Shown one piece after another: positions 53,701-64,000 of a DNA stretch of 64,000 nt. Source of the DNA: Pipra filicauda (taxonomy: Eukaryota > Chordata > Aves > Passeriformes > Pipridae). The notes beneath the pieces were generated by a model. It did not search any database. It saw nothing but the letters and a program-made list of their open reading frames with translations, and had not been told where the DNA came from. Every line of letters begins with the position of its first letter. Position 1 is the stretch's first letter. The DNA lies in the NCBI RefSeq assembly GCF_003945595.2, contig NW_024104771.1, positions 1-64,000 on the forward strand, in the 5' to 3' direction. Both the position numbers and the translations under genes were made by a program.

Positions 53701-56559
53701 GCAGGGGCTCTGCCAACACCCAAAGCTCCAGCACCCCCCTCCACTCGTGGAAATCACACTTTGCAGCTCACCCTGGGGTGAATCCAGCTCTGAGGAGGTG
53801 AGTGCTGGTGCCTGGCAGACCCTGCCTGCACCTCAGCCCCTCTCCTGCCGTGCAGCCAAGGCTGCAGAGGGCTCTTACAGCCCTGTGCTATCCCAGCTCC
53901 ATCCCCCAAAGCCCAGGAGACCCCCGGGGGCTGGGCATGGCTGCTCCTGTCCCGGGGACGGGGGTGCCGTGGGGGTTTGGGCTGTGCTGACCAACTGGAG
54001 GTGCAGGGTGGAAAAAAGACACCCCCTCCCCCTGCCAGGCTGGTCCCAGCCACCCCCCGAGGAGCTGCAAGTCCCACCCAGGCTCAGGAGAGCCCAGGCA
54101 CAGCACAGTCCCTCCCCTGGGTGCCCTTTAACAACCAACAGCTAAGGAAGAGCCCGGAGCCCCCGGCGCTGGAGCCTCCTCGGCGCAGCAGCATCTCGCT
54201 GGTTACCATGGAAATTGTGTCCCCTTGTCCCTGTCACCGCTCCACGGACACAAACCCAGCCCCAGGCTGGGCTCCAGCTCTCAGCCTGAGCTGGGCTGCA
54301 CTCGGGCAAGGCAGGGAGAGCTGTTGGGCAACTCCCTGAGAGGAAGAGCCCTCACAGAAGCCGAGGTTTCACAACCCCAGGGGCACGACCAGCCCTGGCT
54401 GCTGCGGGTGAGGTCTGAGCTCCCCCCTCCTCCTGGATGCATTCCCAGGGAATCTGCTTCTCAGCTCCTGACACTCTCAGGCTGATGGGAAGAGAATGAG
54501 GAAGGTCATGGCATCCTTCAGTGTGCTGATCCCAAAAAAATGACCGTTCACCCCAAAACCACCGCGGAAAACACTGGGCTGTGCTCCCTCCACCCAGGAC
54601 AGCACCGAGCCACCAGGCCTTGCTGACAGCACCCCAGGCTGCCTTAGTGCCCCTTTTCAAGGGGAAAAAAAGGAGTTAAAGAGACTCCCAGAGCAGTTGC
54701 CACATCCTGTGTTCTCCTGAGTCGCTGACTCAAGCCCAAATTGCCTCTGGATGCGTTTTCTCCTGGCACAGCTTCCCTGGGAGCACAGGGCTGCACTTCT
54801 GTCACAGCCCAGCTCAGGACAAGGGCTCAGGGCATCACTTCAGATTCTCCAACATGGCCCCTCAGCAGAGCAAAGTCCCACCAGAGAATCCTGGGATCAC
54901 TAAGGTGGGAAAATCCCTCTGAGATCAAGTCCAACCATTAACCCAGTGCTGCTGTGTCACCACTGAGCCCTGTCCCAAAGTGCCACAGCCACAGGCTTTT
55001 TTGGACACCTGCAGGGATGGTGATTCCATCCTGGGCAGCCTCTTCCAGTGCTTGACCATTCCTTCAGTGAAGGAATTTCCCCAGTATCCAACCTGACCCT
55101 CCCCTGGCACAGCTGGAGGCCGTTCCCTCTCCTCCTGTCCCTTGTTCCCTGGGAGCAGAGCCCGACCCCCCCCCGGCTCCCCCCTCCTGTCAGGGGGTTG
55201 CAGAGCCAGAAGGTCCCCCCTGAGCCTCCTTTTCTCCAGGCTGAGCCCCCCCAGCTCCCTCAGCTGCTCCTGCTGCTCCAGCCCCTTCCCCAGCTCTGCT
55301 GCCCTGACCCCCAGGCAGGGTCACCCACCCAAAGGCCCATTCCAGCCCTAACCCTGCCCTTCCAGCAGCTTTCCCGCAAAACTGACGCCCACATTCCCAC
55401 TCTCAGTGTTCTGGAGCAAAAGGAGAGCTGGGATCACTCCGTGGCCCACCCAAGGACAGTCCCCAGCAGTCACTGGGAGTTCCCAGCCCACACCCTGCTC
55501 AGGGCTGGGGACTCTGCTGATCCAGGGACACCTCCAGGGGATAAAACGGGACACGTCTGGACAACACCCTCTCCAGCAGGCTCTGCTCTTCCCACCAGAG
55601 AGAGAAATCCTTATCTGTGCCAGTCCTTATCCCTCCATCTGTTTATTCCTGCCTGCCAGAGCTTTCAAGCCCTACGAGATTTCGGGTTTACCTGAAATAC
55701 CCCCCCCGGGAGAGTCAACGCCTGTCCAGGTGGAGGATCTGCCACCTCACCTGGATGGCACCTGGGGAAAGGCAAGGGCTGGGAGAGGGACATTCCCACC
55801 TCTGGGAGGTCCCAGCAGCCGGGAATGAAGGGAGCAGCAAACACAGGTGGGGTGGGTGAGACCTGAGAGGAGGGACCTGCACCCCAAACCAGAGTTATCC
55901 CGGAGTTGTCAGGGTTGGAAGGGACCTCTGGAGACCACCCAGTCCAACCCCCCTGCCCAGGCAGGGCAGGTGACACAGGAGTGTGTCCGGGTGGGTTTGG
56001 GATGTCTCCAGAGAGGGACATCCATGACATTCCTCTGCCACCTCCGTGGGAAGAAGTTCTTCCCCAGGTTGAGGTGAACAGTTCTGCACGTTGCTGTTAA
56101 ATATCCAATCCCTCTCTCAAGCTCAGGTCAAAATCCCAAGGTCTGGCTTAAGGCCCCTGGAGAACAGAGTCAACCTCGTTGTCCTCCTGTGCTGGTGAAT
56201 TATCCTGGAAGGGAAAAGGATGCAGCTCCAGCAGGAGGGAGTAGGAGATCAGCACTCCAAAGGTACAAAGAGAAGTGACAAACACAGCGTTGCCACTGGG
56301 TGAGTGACTGGGGACATTAATTCAGGAGCCTCCCAAAGCCAGACACAGACAGAACTTCCAAAACATGGAACTACCAGACAAAAACATAATGGAAGAAGAC
56401 CGTTGGGTTTTTTTTTTCCATACAGTATGAAAGTCTGGAGCTCTGAAGGGCCCATCTGGCTGTGAAATGCTCACCTGGCTCTGGAGCTCACTCTGCTGCT
56501 TTAGGCGCAGGTTCTCGGGGGTGTCTGCCACCATGGTGAAGGATTGCTTCGGGTAGTGT
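44621..56559 (-). CDS. LASP1: LIM and SH3 protein 1, 3' five coding exons
   Basis: Minus-strand exons in transcript order: 56559-56475, 49299-49192, 46102-45946, 45857-45766, 44794-44621. Phases agree and give 204 residues plus TGA, corresponding to about residue 57 to the end of the 261-residue human protein. Visible in order: nebulin repeat 1, nebulin repeat 2 (both with the VADTPE.. R.K signature), a Ser/Gln/Pro linker and a C-terminal SH3 domain. The LIM zinc-finger exons must lie beyond 64000. LASP1 binds F-actin through the nebulin repeats and zyxin, palladin and VASP through SH3 at focal adhesions. The linker retains RRNS, fitting the known PKA/PKG site (human Ser146), and QSYGYKEP around the known Abl target tyrosine. 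LASP2/NEBL is less likely given the linker and the FBXO47 neighbour. Confidence 0.96.
44795..45765 (-). other. LASP1: LASP1 last intron
   Basis: Two-thirds of this intron is a single long CR1 insertion (45062-45692) opposite to LASP1 transcription. Confidence 0.6.
45062..45692 (+). mobile_element. CR1 LINE, about 630 bp of 3' end
   Basis: The longest CR1 copy here. It includes remnant coding sequence (GGAAGGACATGGAGGGGCTG, TCAGCCTGGAGAAAAGGAGG, CACTGGGAAGAAGTTCTTCA) and ends TGATCTCAGAGGTCTTTTCC, then TCTGTGATTCTGTGA. No intact reverse-transcriptase frame. Confidence 0.95.
45766..45857 (-). CDS. LASP1: LASP1 exon: linker, YKEPAAP
   Basis: 92 bp. Encodes [18 protein letters not shown], then [13 protein letters not shown]. 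Human reads [20 protein letters not shown] here; one Gly of the SYGGY stretch is absent. Donor gtgagt. Confidence 0.95.
45946..46102 (-). CDS. LASP1: LASP1 exon: end of repeat 2 and linker
   Basis: 157 bp after cccctgcag. Encodes [18 protein letters not shown], then [15 protein letters not shown] and a Gln/His/Pro-rich tail ending QPTNP. RRNS is a basophilic kinase consensus. Confidence 0.96.
46157..46435 (+). mobile_element. CR1 LINE 3' fragment
   Basis: Forward-strand CR1 tail with AGATCAGATATCAGGGGAAA, GCACTGGAACAGGAGTCACC and GGCGCTTGGGGACAGGGTTT, ending ATGATTCCATTATTC. Confidence 0.9.
48024..48622. repeat. 12-bp satellite with 236-bp higher-order period
   Basis: About 50 head-to-tail copies of CTGTGCATCCCC, with CCTCCTG, GTACATC and CATCCATC variants. 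The variant GCACCCTCCT recurs at 48171 and 48407, and a GTACATCCTC/GTACATCCCC pair at 48261 and 48497, both exactly 236 bp apart, so a whole 236-bp block has been duplicated. Each 12-bp copy is a multiple of three without stops, which creates very long spurious frames. Confidence 0.97.
48735..48805 (+). mobile_element. CR1 tail scrap
   Basis: TGTGCAGGGCCAGGAGTTGG, then GTCCCTCCCAGCTCAGG, matches the last part of the CR1 copy at 62775-63165. Confidence 0.7.
49192..49299 (-). CDS. LASP1: LASP1 exon: nebulin repeat 2
   Basis: 36 codons between tccccag and gtgagt. Encodes [18 protein letters not shown], then [18 protein letters not shown]. Human has Val at the first position. Confidence 0.98.
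51376..51428. repeat. 14-bp tandem repeat
   Basis: Three full and one partial copy of GTGACACAAAACCT. Confidence 0.95.
52290..52730. repeat. Two adjoining GC-rich minisatellites
   Basis: At 52296-52352, copies of ACTGCTGGGACAC. From about 52425, degenerate copies of CCATCCCTGTCACC alternating with TGCCCAGCACC, most likely from local slippage. Confidence 0.9.
54194..54211. promoter_or_regulatory. RFX-type X-box
   Basis: GGTTACCATGGAAATT is one base off the palindromic RFX consensus GTTNCCATGGNAAC. It lies in a LASP1 intron. Function is inferred from the motif only. Confidence 0.35.
54882..55325 (-). mobile_element. CR1 LINE 3' fragment, about 440 bp
   Basis: Reverse-strand copy starting AGAATCCTGGGATCACTAAG and running through TCAAGTCCAACCATTAACCC, CCTTCCAGTGCTTGACCATT-like sequence and CTTTTCTCCAGGCTGAGCCC. 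Confidence 0.92.
55893..56110 (-). mobile_element. CR1 LINE 3' fragment
   Basis: GTTGTCAGGGTTGGAAGGGA, then CCTCTGGAGACCACCCAGTC and GGGAAGAAGTTCTTCCCCAG. This copy is from a different CR1 subfamily than the CCATGGGCAGGGAC copies. Confidence 0.88.
56475..56559 (-). CDS. LASP1: LASP1 exon: nebulin repeat 1
   Basis: 85 bp, acceptor ccccag, donor gtgagc. The first base completes the Ala codon before [17 protein letters not shown], then [11 protein letters not shown]. It follows the LIM domain in the protein. Confidence 0.97.
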
Positions 56560-56675
56560 CTGGGGAGGGAAGGAGATCATTAATCCCACTGCTCCCCTGC
56601 TCCCTTCCCTCTCCCTCCCACCCCAGGACCACCAGCCCCGTCACCTCAGGTGCTCCGACACGGCCCAAGGTCCCA

Positions 56676-56830
56676 CAGCATGGAATTATGGAATCATTGA
56701 GGTTGGAAAAGCCCTCCAAGGCCGTCGGGTCCAACCATCCCCCAGCACTGCTGTGTCACCACTAAAACGTGTCCCCAGGTGCCACATCCATAACACTTCC
56801 AGTGCTTTGGTCCCAATGTGGAGGAGCCAG
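56676..56830 (-). mobile_element. CR1 LINE 3' fragment
   Basis: ATGGAATTATGGAATCATTG, then GAGGTTGGAAAAGCCCTCCA and CACTGCTGTGTCACCACTAA. Short reverse-strand tail, 117 bp upstream of the repeat-1 exon in transcript sense. Confidence 0.9.
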
Positions 56831-58325
56831 AGCTGGGGACACATCCCCTCGTGGCTTTGGCAGCTGCCATTTGGGATGGTGGGGAATTCTCAGCTGGGAT
56901 TTCGGACAGTGGGATCTCTCCCTGTGCCCGACACCTCCCCAGCCTTCCCACTCGGTTCTCTCCCAGTCTCGACATATTAACTTCAGGTTTATCAAAGAAA
57001 AAAAGGGCAAGAGGAGCCCTTTTTTCCCCCCAGGGACAAATCCATTCCACGTCTGTTCCTGCCTGGTTTCTGGAGAGGCCTTAACACACCATCAGCATCC
57101 CTCAACCAGCCCTCAGGGCGCCATCAGCCTTGGAAAGCTGCTGACTCTGGTCCACAGGGACTTGGCCCATCACAGTTTCAGCTGGGAAGGGTCACAGGGG
57201 GAGGTGGGAGGGTTTAGTTGCTGCCCTGACTGAAGTTTCAGCCACACCACCCTCACGCTGTGGTTTCCTGGTGCTGCAGAGGATCCTGATCCCGAACCAT
57301 GTCAGCAAAACCTGCCTGGGAAAACAGGCAGGAACAGGGAGAGGAGCCCAGGGAGAAACCCAGGGAGAGCCCTGGGAGAGAGCAAATATCCAGTGCTCGA
57401 GCTGGAGGCTGCTCCCAGCCCTTTCCAAGCAGGTGGATGAACCTCTCGTGGCCATTCCCACCCCCAGGAGACGTGGAAAAGAGCACGAGGCAAATCCCTG
57501 GATAACAGTGGGACAACACTCAGCTGGGCCCAACCAGACCCCCCAGGGGCTGTTATTTGTGGGGTCTCTCAGCTGCCAAGAAGTGGTTGAGTCAGTCCCA
57601 ACACTGTGGAGCTTCACCACCCGGGCCCTGGTCCTTCCCTGGGATCAGCCCTGTCCTGCATCCCGGGGGATGCTCCTGCCCACGGCCGTGTCTGGAGCTC
57701 TGCCCCTGGGACAGAGGGGACAGCCTGCAAGAGCAACACTCCCAGCCTGGCTGTGGAGGCAGAACCCTCCCTTTGAGCACAACACTTCCCAGGAAAAGCC
57801 CAGGGAGGGAACCTGACCTGGAGCAGACAGTCGCTGTGCCCCTGGGCTGGCAGAGAAACCCAACACACCCCACGGAGAGCACGGAGGGGGGAACTGCTTT
57901 GGGAAGGGGCAGAGATTTCTCTTCCACACGTGTTAAAGCAGGATTCACCATCGGGGCTCCCTCCAAACCCCTCCACAGAGACTTTCAGGAAGTTCCTGCT
58001 GAGAGCAGGAGGCTCAGGGACGGCACCAGCCCAGCCCCGGGTCACACTGAGCACACGTGGCTTTGGGGCAGCACAGGGAGCTGTTCCACTTTCAAATCCA
58101 TGCAGGGACTTGGATGAATTCCCTTGCCAAGCCAGGCCACCCCCTTGTCCCCTTCCTGCAGCAGCTCTCAGAGGTGACCAGGGCTGAGTGCCCCAGGGCA
58201 GAACTGCAGCTCCTTGCAGAGGACAGCGAGCCCTCACTTGCTTTTGGGGATCTGAAGGCTCTGACACAACCCTGATCCCTGTCCCAGGGCTGTAACTCCA
58301 ACTGTGCAGCTCCCACATCTCCATC

Positions 58326-58570
58326 AGGGAATCCCAGAATGGTTTGGGTTGGAAGGGACCTTAAAGATGAGGAAGGTTCCACCCCCTGCCATGGGGACAC
58401 CCTCCATAGCCCAGGTTGCTCCAACCCCGTCCAACCTGGCCTCGGACACTTCCAGGGATGGGGCAGCCACAGCTTCTCTGGGAATTGCATTCCAGTCCCT
58501 CCCCACCCTCACAGGGAAGAATTCCTTCCCAACCTCCCAATCTAACCCTGCCCTCTGTCCCTTTACATCC
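58326..58570 (-). mobile_element. CR1 LINE 3' fragment
   Basis: GGGAATCCCAGAATGGTTTG, then GGTTGGAAGGGACCTTAAAG, GACACTTCCAGGGATGGGGC and CTCCCAATCTAACCCTGCCC. Confidence 0.92.
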
Positions 58571-59734
58571 ATCCCCCCTCGTTCCTGCCCCCGCAGCCCA
58601 AACCACGTTGTCCCCTGAGGGCTGTGCAGCAAAGCCCGGGACACCTGCAGCTCCCAGCCCTCCCCAGCCCACATGAAATGGGGCTCTGTGGCTCTTGGAA
58701 GCCCTGGGGCTCTGCTCTGGGAGCTGTGTGCTCCGGCAGGAGGAGGGAGCTGGGGGATGAGGGAGCTGAGGCAGCGCTGGCGGGGCAGGACAGCGGCAGA
58801 TCCCCGACCACAGCCCTGCCAGAGCAGCACATACCTCGGCCAGGCAGCAGTGCAGGAAACTCGAGATTAAAAATAGCTGCCTCAGCCTCGCTGGAGACAG
58901 AAGGAGAACCCACCTCACACACAGAAACCACCCAGTGCAGCTGTGGTTTGCACAAAGGGGAAAAGACAGCTCAGCTCCTCACTGCAGGTCCCTCCCGCTC
59001 CCAGCCTTGCAGGGGAGCCCAAAAATACACCCCCACCTCCTCATCCCACACCTTGTCCCGCTGGGCACTCCCAGTGTCCCACTGTCACCATCCCAGGGTG
59101 CCAAAGGGATGGGGAGTGTTCTGCCCATCTGGGGACAGCCCACGAGCAGCTGACGGGGCTTGGCTGTGAGACCCCAACCAGCTCCCCAAAAACACACCTC
59201 CATGCTCCACAGCTTGTCCTGCTGGACTCTCCCACTGCTTTGGGCATCTGGGAGTCAATACCAGGGTGCCAGAAGGGTGGGAAACGTTCTGCTGACAGAT
59301 CTTGACCCCCCAGCCCTCCTCTGTCCCCAGCACGTGGGGACACGCAGGATGCAGCCACAACCACAGCAAAGAAGCCCAAATGAACCCTCCCCGCCCCTCA
59401 AACGCCCAGCAGCAAGGCTGAGAAGGACAAGAATCAGTTTTACCCAAACAACAGATCACCAACTGCTTGAAGGGTTCAGCCTAATCTCTGTTTAATCTGA
59501 TTAGAGGGGGTATAATACTGTGTGCTCGGGCTCCTTCCCAGTGCCTCCAGCACTGGCGTGTCAAGGATTCACACTGGGATCCAGTGTCAAGGCAGGTACT
59601 TCCCTGAGCCACTGCCTGTGGCTGCTGCAGAGAAATTCCTGCATTAAAACTCCAACAGTGTGATTTTCTGGGAGGGTCCTGAGCTCACCAGGAGCCACAG
59701 GACACCGGGAGGACACCACAGCGCAGGGGACGAG

Positions 59735-59985
59735 GGGAAACGGTCGGACACTGCACCAGGGGAGGTTTAGGTTGGATATCAGGGAAAAGTTCCTCTTGGA
59801 AGGGGTGGTCAGGCACTGGAACAGGGAAGTGGTGGAGTCACCACCCCTGGAGGTGTTCGAAAAACCTGTGGATGTGGCACCTGGGGACAGGGTTTAGTGG
59901 TGACAGGGCAGTGCTGGTTAATGGTTGGACTGGGTGAGCTCGGAGGGCTTTTCCAGCCTTAACGATTCCGTAGGATCAGGCTATG
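59735..59985 (+). mobile_element. CR1 LINE 3' fragment
   Basis: GCACCAGGGGAGGTTTAGGT, then GGATATCAGGGAAAAGTTCC, GAAAAACCTGTGGATGTGGC and TTTTCCAGCCTTAACGATTC. Confidence 0.92.
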
Positions 59986-60269
59986 GGATGGTGGTACCTG
60001 CTGGGCAGAGTCAGGAGCAAACCCCACCAGGATTCCGTGTCCAGGTGCCCTGAGGGAGCTGCTGGCAGAGCCAGGGCTTAATTAACAGCAGCACTAATCC
60101 ACTGAGAGCAGCACCTTGGCTGGGGGGGCACGAGGGGACAGACCAGGCTCCCCTCCTGCCCCTGGCACTGCTCCCAGCCTGGAGCCCTTCCCTGAGTGGC
60201 TGGGAAGTCCCAGCCTGACTCAGACCAAGGTCAGAGCAAACAAAGCCACGTTCTGAGCACCAGCAGCTC

Positions 60270-60400
60270 AATCCCTGAGTACCCTGGACCATGGAAGGTG
60301 TCCCTGGATTGTGGAAGGTGTCCCTGGACCATGGCAGGGCGTGGAACTGGGTCCCTTTGAGGTCCCTTCCAACCCCAACCATTCTGGGCCTCTGTGAGAT
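60270..60400 (+). mobile_element. CR1 LINE tail fragment with short repeats
   Basis: Two copies of GAAGGTGTCCCTGGA-type sequence lead into GTCCCTTTGAGGTCCCTTCC and AACCCCAACCATTCTGG, a forward CR1 end. Confidence 0.8.
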
Positions 60401-60722
60401 ACCAAACACCCTCCCAGATCACTAATTAATTCTCCAAACACCCTCCCAGATCCCTAATTCTCCATGTGCAGAGCAGGTTGGGAAGGCACGGGATAATGGA
60501 CCATTCCCAGCCCAGCCATGGGAAGCGGGACAGAGCTCTGTCCCAGCACTGTGAGGACACCCCATCACCTCTCCCCGGGGTCTTTAGAAAAGGCAGCAGC
60601 CTTTCCAGACATTCCCCATTTTAACAGCTCCCGGGAAATCCAAGGAGCGACACACGGCCCCCAGTCCCGGCCCGGAGCTCCTGTCGGATCAGGATCACCG
60701 CTGCTGCCAGCAGAAATCATCC

Positions 60723-60740
60723 CATTGCCATGGCAACAGC
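60723..60740. promoter_or_regulatory. RFX-type X-box palindrome
   Basis: ATTGCCATGGCAACAG matches the RFX consensus GTTNCCATGGNAAC except at the first base, and it sits beside a CpG-rich patch in a LASP1 intron. Confidence 0.4.
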
Positions 60741-62774
60741 ATCCCATGCCCCGGGCATGCTAATAACGCTTGGGAGGAGACGAGCCCCCCTCCGGCAGCA
60801 ACCTCTGGCTGCGGGGAGGAGGGAAACCCCGGTCCCTGCGAGGGCTGGGGAACGCAGGAATCCAGCCCCGTGGAGCTCAGGGAAACCGGGAAGCCACGGG
60901 AGGAGGGGGAAAAATAAAAATAACCCGGCAAACAAGAGCCTGATTCGGACTGACAGCAAGGCTGTGCCGCGTCCTGCTCCGGCCCAGCCCGGGGAGGGAG
61001 GGCAGATGGACACCGCGGATGAAGCTGGAATTAGGCTCCCGTTGGATTCTGAGGAAATCTCCCAAGGATTGGAGGCAGCTTTGACTCCAATCCTTGAGCC
61101 CCCCGTGGGGAAGAGGCAGGAGGAATCTGTCTGTCTGCGCCAGGCGGGGGAGGAACCGCACAAACTCAGCATCTTCCCCCAGGATCGGGCACCGCTTTTC
61201 CCGCGGCTTTTCTCCCCGGCTCCCGGGAGGAGAAGGCATTCGAGTCCTCAGGGAATTTAAGGCCAAGGGAGAAGGGGAGGGGGGTTCCCCTGCCCAGCCA
61301 GTCCAAACAGACACCCCCCCTCGATCCCTGCCACGCACCAGGGAGGGGTAAACCAGCTCCTCTGCATGAGAAGCAGCCACAGGAGAGTCAGCAATAAATT
61401 AAACCCTAATGAGGAGGCAGGGAGGGAACTGCCTGGGGAGGGGAGGGGGAGGCTGCGTGGGAACGGGGGGAGCTTTGGGGGGAGCACGACCCGGTTCCCC
61501 CCCTTCTCCCAACCCAAACCCAGGCAGGGGCAGAGCCGGGGGGGTCCTCAGAGCCCTCCCAGCATCACCAGAAATAGGTCCTGGCAGCGGAAGCAGGAGG
61601 GGGAGGGCAGTTTGTTGCTCAACCACCTCGAAGCAGCACAAGCAGCACACACCAAAACCACCCTAAAACCACCACAACAGCATCCCCACCAGCCAGAGGC
61701 TTCCCAAAGCGGGAGCAGCGGGAATTTAGGTGCCTGTCCCAGCGCTGAGCCCAAAGTCCACGGAGGAAGGGGGTTAGGGTTGGTGTGCTCCCCTATAACA
61801 CCCCTGCCCTGACGTCCTTCACTCCCTTTCCTGCAGAAACACTCACTTATTCCCAATTTACTGCAACAGGTCGGGAAGCTGCAGGGAACAAAAGGCACCT
61901 GAAGGGAAGATGGAGCCCTGAAGAGCCTTAGGAAAACTCCACAGGCTCCACAGCCCAGGAAGATAAGGGGGGGGGGAAGTTGCTTCAACCCACCCCCCTC
62001 CTGACAAACTGCGAGGAAATAATTAGTCCCACGCAGCCTGGGCTGTGACATTTGTGTAAAGTCTGCTGCTGGGGAAGAGCTCTCCAGGCAAAACCAGGAA
62101 ACTTCCAAGAATAAACGGGATTCAGGGGGGGAAAAAAAGCCACCCGTGGGTGCTGCCTGAGGGAGGGGCCCCCCCGGTTCCTGCCTGGGGGGTGATGCTC
62201 CAGCAGGACCCGAGCTGGCAGGAGCACCGGGGTGTTTTCCCTGCCCGAGGGGACGGGGAGGCAGGAGGGGGAAGCGGGATGGGATCCAGGTTTCGGTGGG
62301 TTTTGGGGAACGCCGGGTTTGGTGACGCTGTGGCAGCTGAGCTGTGGGTGTGAAGGGATGGAGCTGAGGGGCTGCAGAGCCCCAGGGTGGGTGTCGTGGA
62401 GCCCCAGCATCCCACAGCTGCTCCAGACAGGGATTATTTTAAGGAGAGATGGAGAATAGCTCGGTGTCTTGGGAGGCAGAGCCGCCAGACAGCCGGGGGG
62501 GGATTGGCCAGGGCACCTCGGGGTGTCTGCTCACAGACACCACATCCAGCCATCCCCTGCCTGATTAGAGCCAGAGAACACATGGAGCCCTCCCCCCACT
62601 GTCACATTAATCCCAGTGACCCGGGGGGATGTGGGGCAGTGGGACATGTGATGGAGCGAGGGCTCTGTGTGCCCCCGGCATGTCCCTGCTTGGGGAGGGG
62701 GGGCAGGAAAACACCCCCTGAATCTGCAGCTCTGCAGGACCTCGGGTGGCTGCACCCACCGGGAGAGACAGCCT

Positions 62775-63165
62775 GGGAATAGCATCTCCAGATCCAGCCT
62801 GGAGAGGGGGAGAGTGAGAGGAGACCTCACAGGTCTGGAGCTTTCTCAGGGGGAGGTGGAAGGGCAGGCGTTGATCACCTCTGTGAGCAGGGACAGGAGC
62901 CAGGGAAGGGCTGGAGCTGTGTCAGGGAGGGTTAGGGTGGATTTCAGGGAAAGGTTCTTCCCCCAGAGGGTGGTTGGCACTGAACAGGCTCCCCAGGGCA
63001 GTGGGCACGGCCCCAAGGCTGCCAGAGCTCCAGGAGGGTTTGGACAACGCTCTCAGGGACAGGGTGGGATTGTTGGGGTGCCTGTGCAGGGCCAGAGGTT
63101 GGGCTGGATGGTCCTTGGGGGTCCCTCCCAGCTCAGGCTATCCCATGATTCTACGATTTCCCACA
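62775..63165 (+). mobile_element. CR1 LINE 3' fragment, about 390 bp
   Basis: GATCCAGCCTGGAGAGGGGG, then GTGGATTTCAGGGAAAGGTT, GGACAACGCTCTCAGGGACA and TATCCCATGATTCTACGATT. Confidence 0.93.
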
Positions 63166-64000
63166 GAACAGCCCCTGAAGGAGCACAGTGACAGCAGGGA
63201 CCCCCCGCTCTCCTGAGCTTCCCCCTCCCCAGCTCAGCACAGACCACCAGCCCCCCGAACACCCCCAGCCCAGATCCCTCCAGCCTGCAACCCCCTCCCA
63301 GCAAAACAGCCCCTTTCCACCCTCAACCCCCCAGATCCTGCCCCAGAAAGAGGAGCTGTGTGGCCCTGAGGCCCCAGGAGGCCGCGCCGGAGGCGCCGCA
63401 GCCGCCGAGGCGGTTTTTTTGTGGCGCTGCTAAATCAGGTCAGCGGAGCCTCCTCCGGCCAGAGATCCCGTCTGGCTCCCGCATTAGGGGCCGTGTGAGC
63501 TCGGCAATTCCGAGGCAGATGAAAGTTTATCCGGCTGTGAACGGCTCGGGCCTCCCGGGAGGAGAAGGGCCCCGTCTGCTCCGCGGATCCTGCAGCCACG
63601 GAGCAGAGAGATCCATCTGGGGAGCCACGAGAGATTCCTGCCCCCCTCCCAGGGCGAGGATCGGGGGGAAACTCTCCCAAACACAACCCCTCCTCCCCAC
63701 ACACCGACTGGGAACAGCCCCTTCCCTGTGATCCATAAGCCGCCACACCTGGGAAGCATTCCCATCATTCCCATCTCCCACCTTCCCAGCCCCACAGCAA
63801 CAGTGGGAAGGGTTTGCCAGCGATCCCACTTCCAGATCACCGTGAACCTCCGAGCACTTGCACCCCACCACATCCCAGTCCTGCCCCAAAAGCAGCGTTT
63901 CCCCCTAAGAATTCCCATCTCCAGGAGCCAAGTGGCAGCACTTGAGCTTCTTCTGCCTTTAGAGCTTCTCCCAAGCTGGAAAGGAGGTTAAATTCTCCTG

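Larger units (their letters stand above)
49300..56474 (-). other. LASP1: LASP1 intron, 7.2 kb
   Basis: Between the nebulin-repeat exons. Includes a 14-bp GTGACACAAAACCT repeat (51376-51428), GC-rich decamer arrays (52290-52730), an RFX-type X-box near 54200 and CR1 fragments at 54882-55325 and 55893-56110. CpG-rich near 51.9-52.2 kb. No other gene supported. Confidence 0.55.
56560..64000 (-). other. LASP1: LASP1 intron reaching the window edge
   Basis: No LIM-domain exon was found on the minus strand here, so this is intron. It holds CR1 fragments (56676-56830, 58326-58570, 59735-59985, 60270-60400, 62775-63165), an X-box near 60727 and CpG-rich patches near 60.8-61.2 and 63.35-63.6 kb. Open frames show no recognisable protein content. 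Confidence 0.6.

Noticed and set aside
56560..64000. LIM-domain exons of LASP1
   Set aside because: I looked on the minus strand for the Cys/His-spaced LIM sequence preceding HYPKQ and found none; they should lie beyond the right edge.

Overview
This is vertebrate nuclear DNA, almost certainly from a bird. Coding sequence is split into short exons with GT-AG introns. At least 18 pieces of avian-type CR1 LINE tails are scattered through introns and spacers. The sequence is GC-rich, compact and full of minisatellites, as expected of an avian microchromosome. The gene order PLXDC1 - FBXO47 - LASP1 matches the human 17q12 block and, from general knowledge, the chicken chromosome 27 block. The species cannot be named from the sequence.

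Layout. (1) Positions 1-18345, plus strand: the 3' four-fifths of PLXDC1 (TEM7), a single-pass membrane protein with a PSI domain. Twelve coding exons (1679-14853) give 412 residues; the signal-peptide exons lie upstream of the window. A 3'UTR of about 3.5 kb probably ends at the AATAAA at 18322. (2) 18346-28520: a gene-poor AT-rich spacer with a TA-rich satellite, a (TTTTA)n array and a CpG island with E2F-like sites (about 24.4-25.5 kb), which is a candidate FBXO47 promoter. (3) 28521-37135, plus strand: a complete FBXO47 coding sequence, 10 exons and 452 residues, the same length as the human protein, with an AATAAA at 37114. (4) 37136-40640: a spacer with a roughly 175-bp duplicated block and CpG-rich stretches. 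(5) 41397-41474, minus strand: a 25-codon open reading frame for a one-helix membrane microprotein in a CpG-rich setting with good start context. It lies between LASP1 and FBXO47 and has poly(A) signals about 0.75 kb downstream. (6) 42295-64000, minus strand: the 3' half of LASP1 (two nebulin repeats, the linker and the SH3 domain in five exons). The LIM-domain exons lie beyond the right edge.

PLXDC1 (endothelial/tumour-vessel receptor), FBXO47 (germline SCF substrate adaptor) and LASP1 (actin and focal-adhesion scaffold) are not known to share a pathway; their adjacency is conserved synteny. The most interesting items are the LASP1-adjacent microprotein, a 35-bp-arm hairpin in FBXO47 intron 1, a uORF whose stop overlaps the FBXO47 start codon, and a 12-bp satellite with a 236-bp higher-order period in a LASP1 intron.
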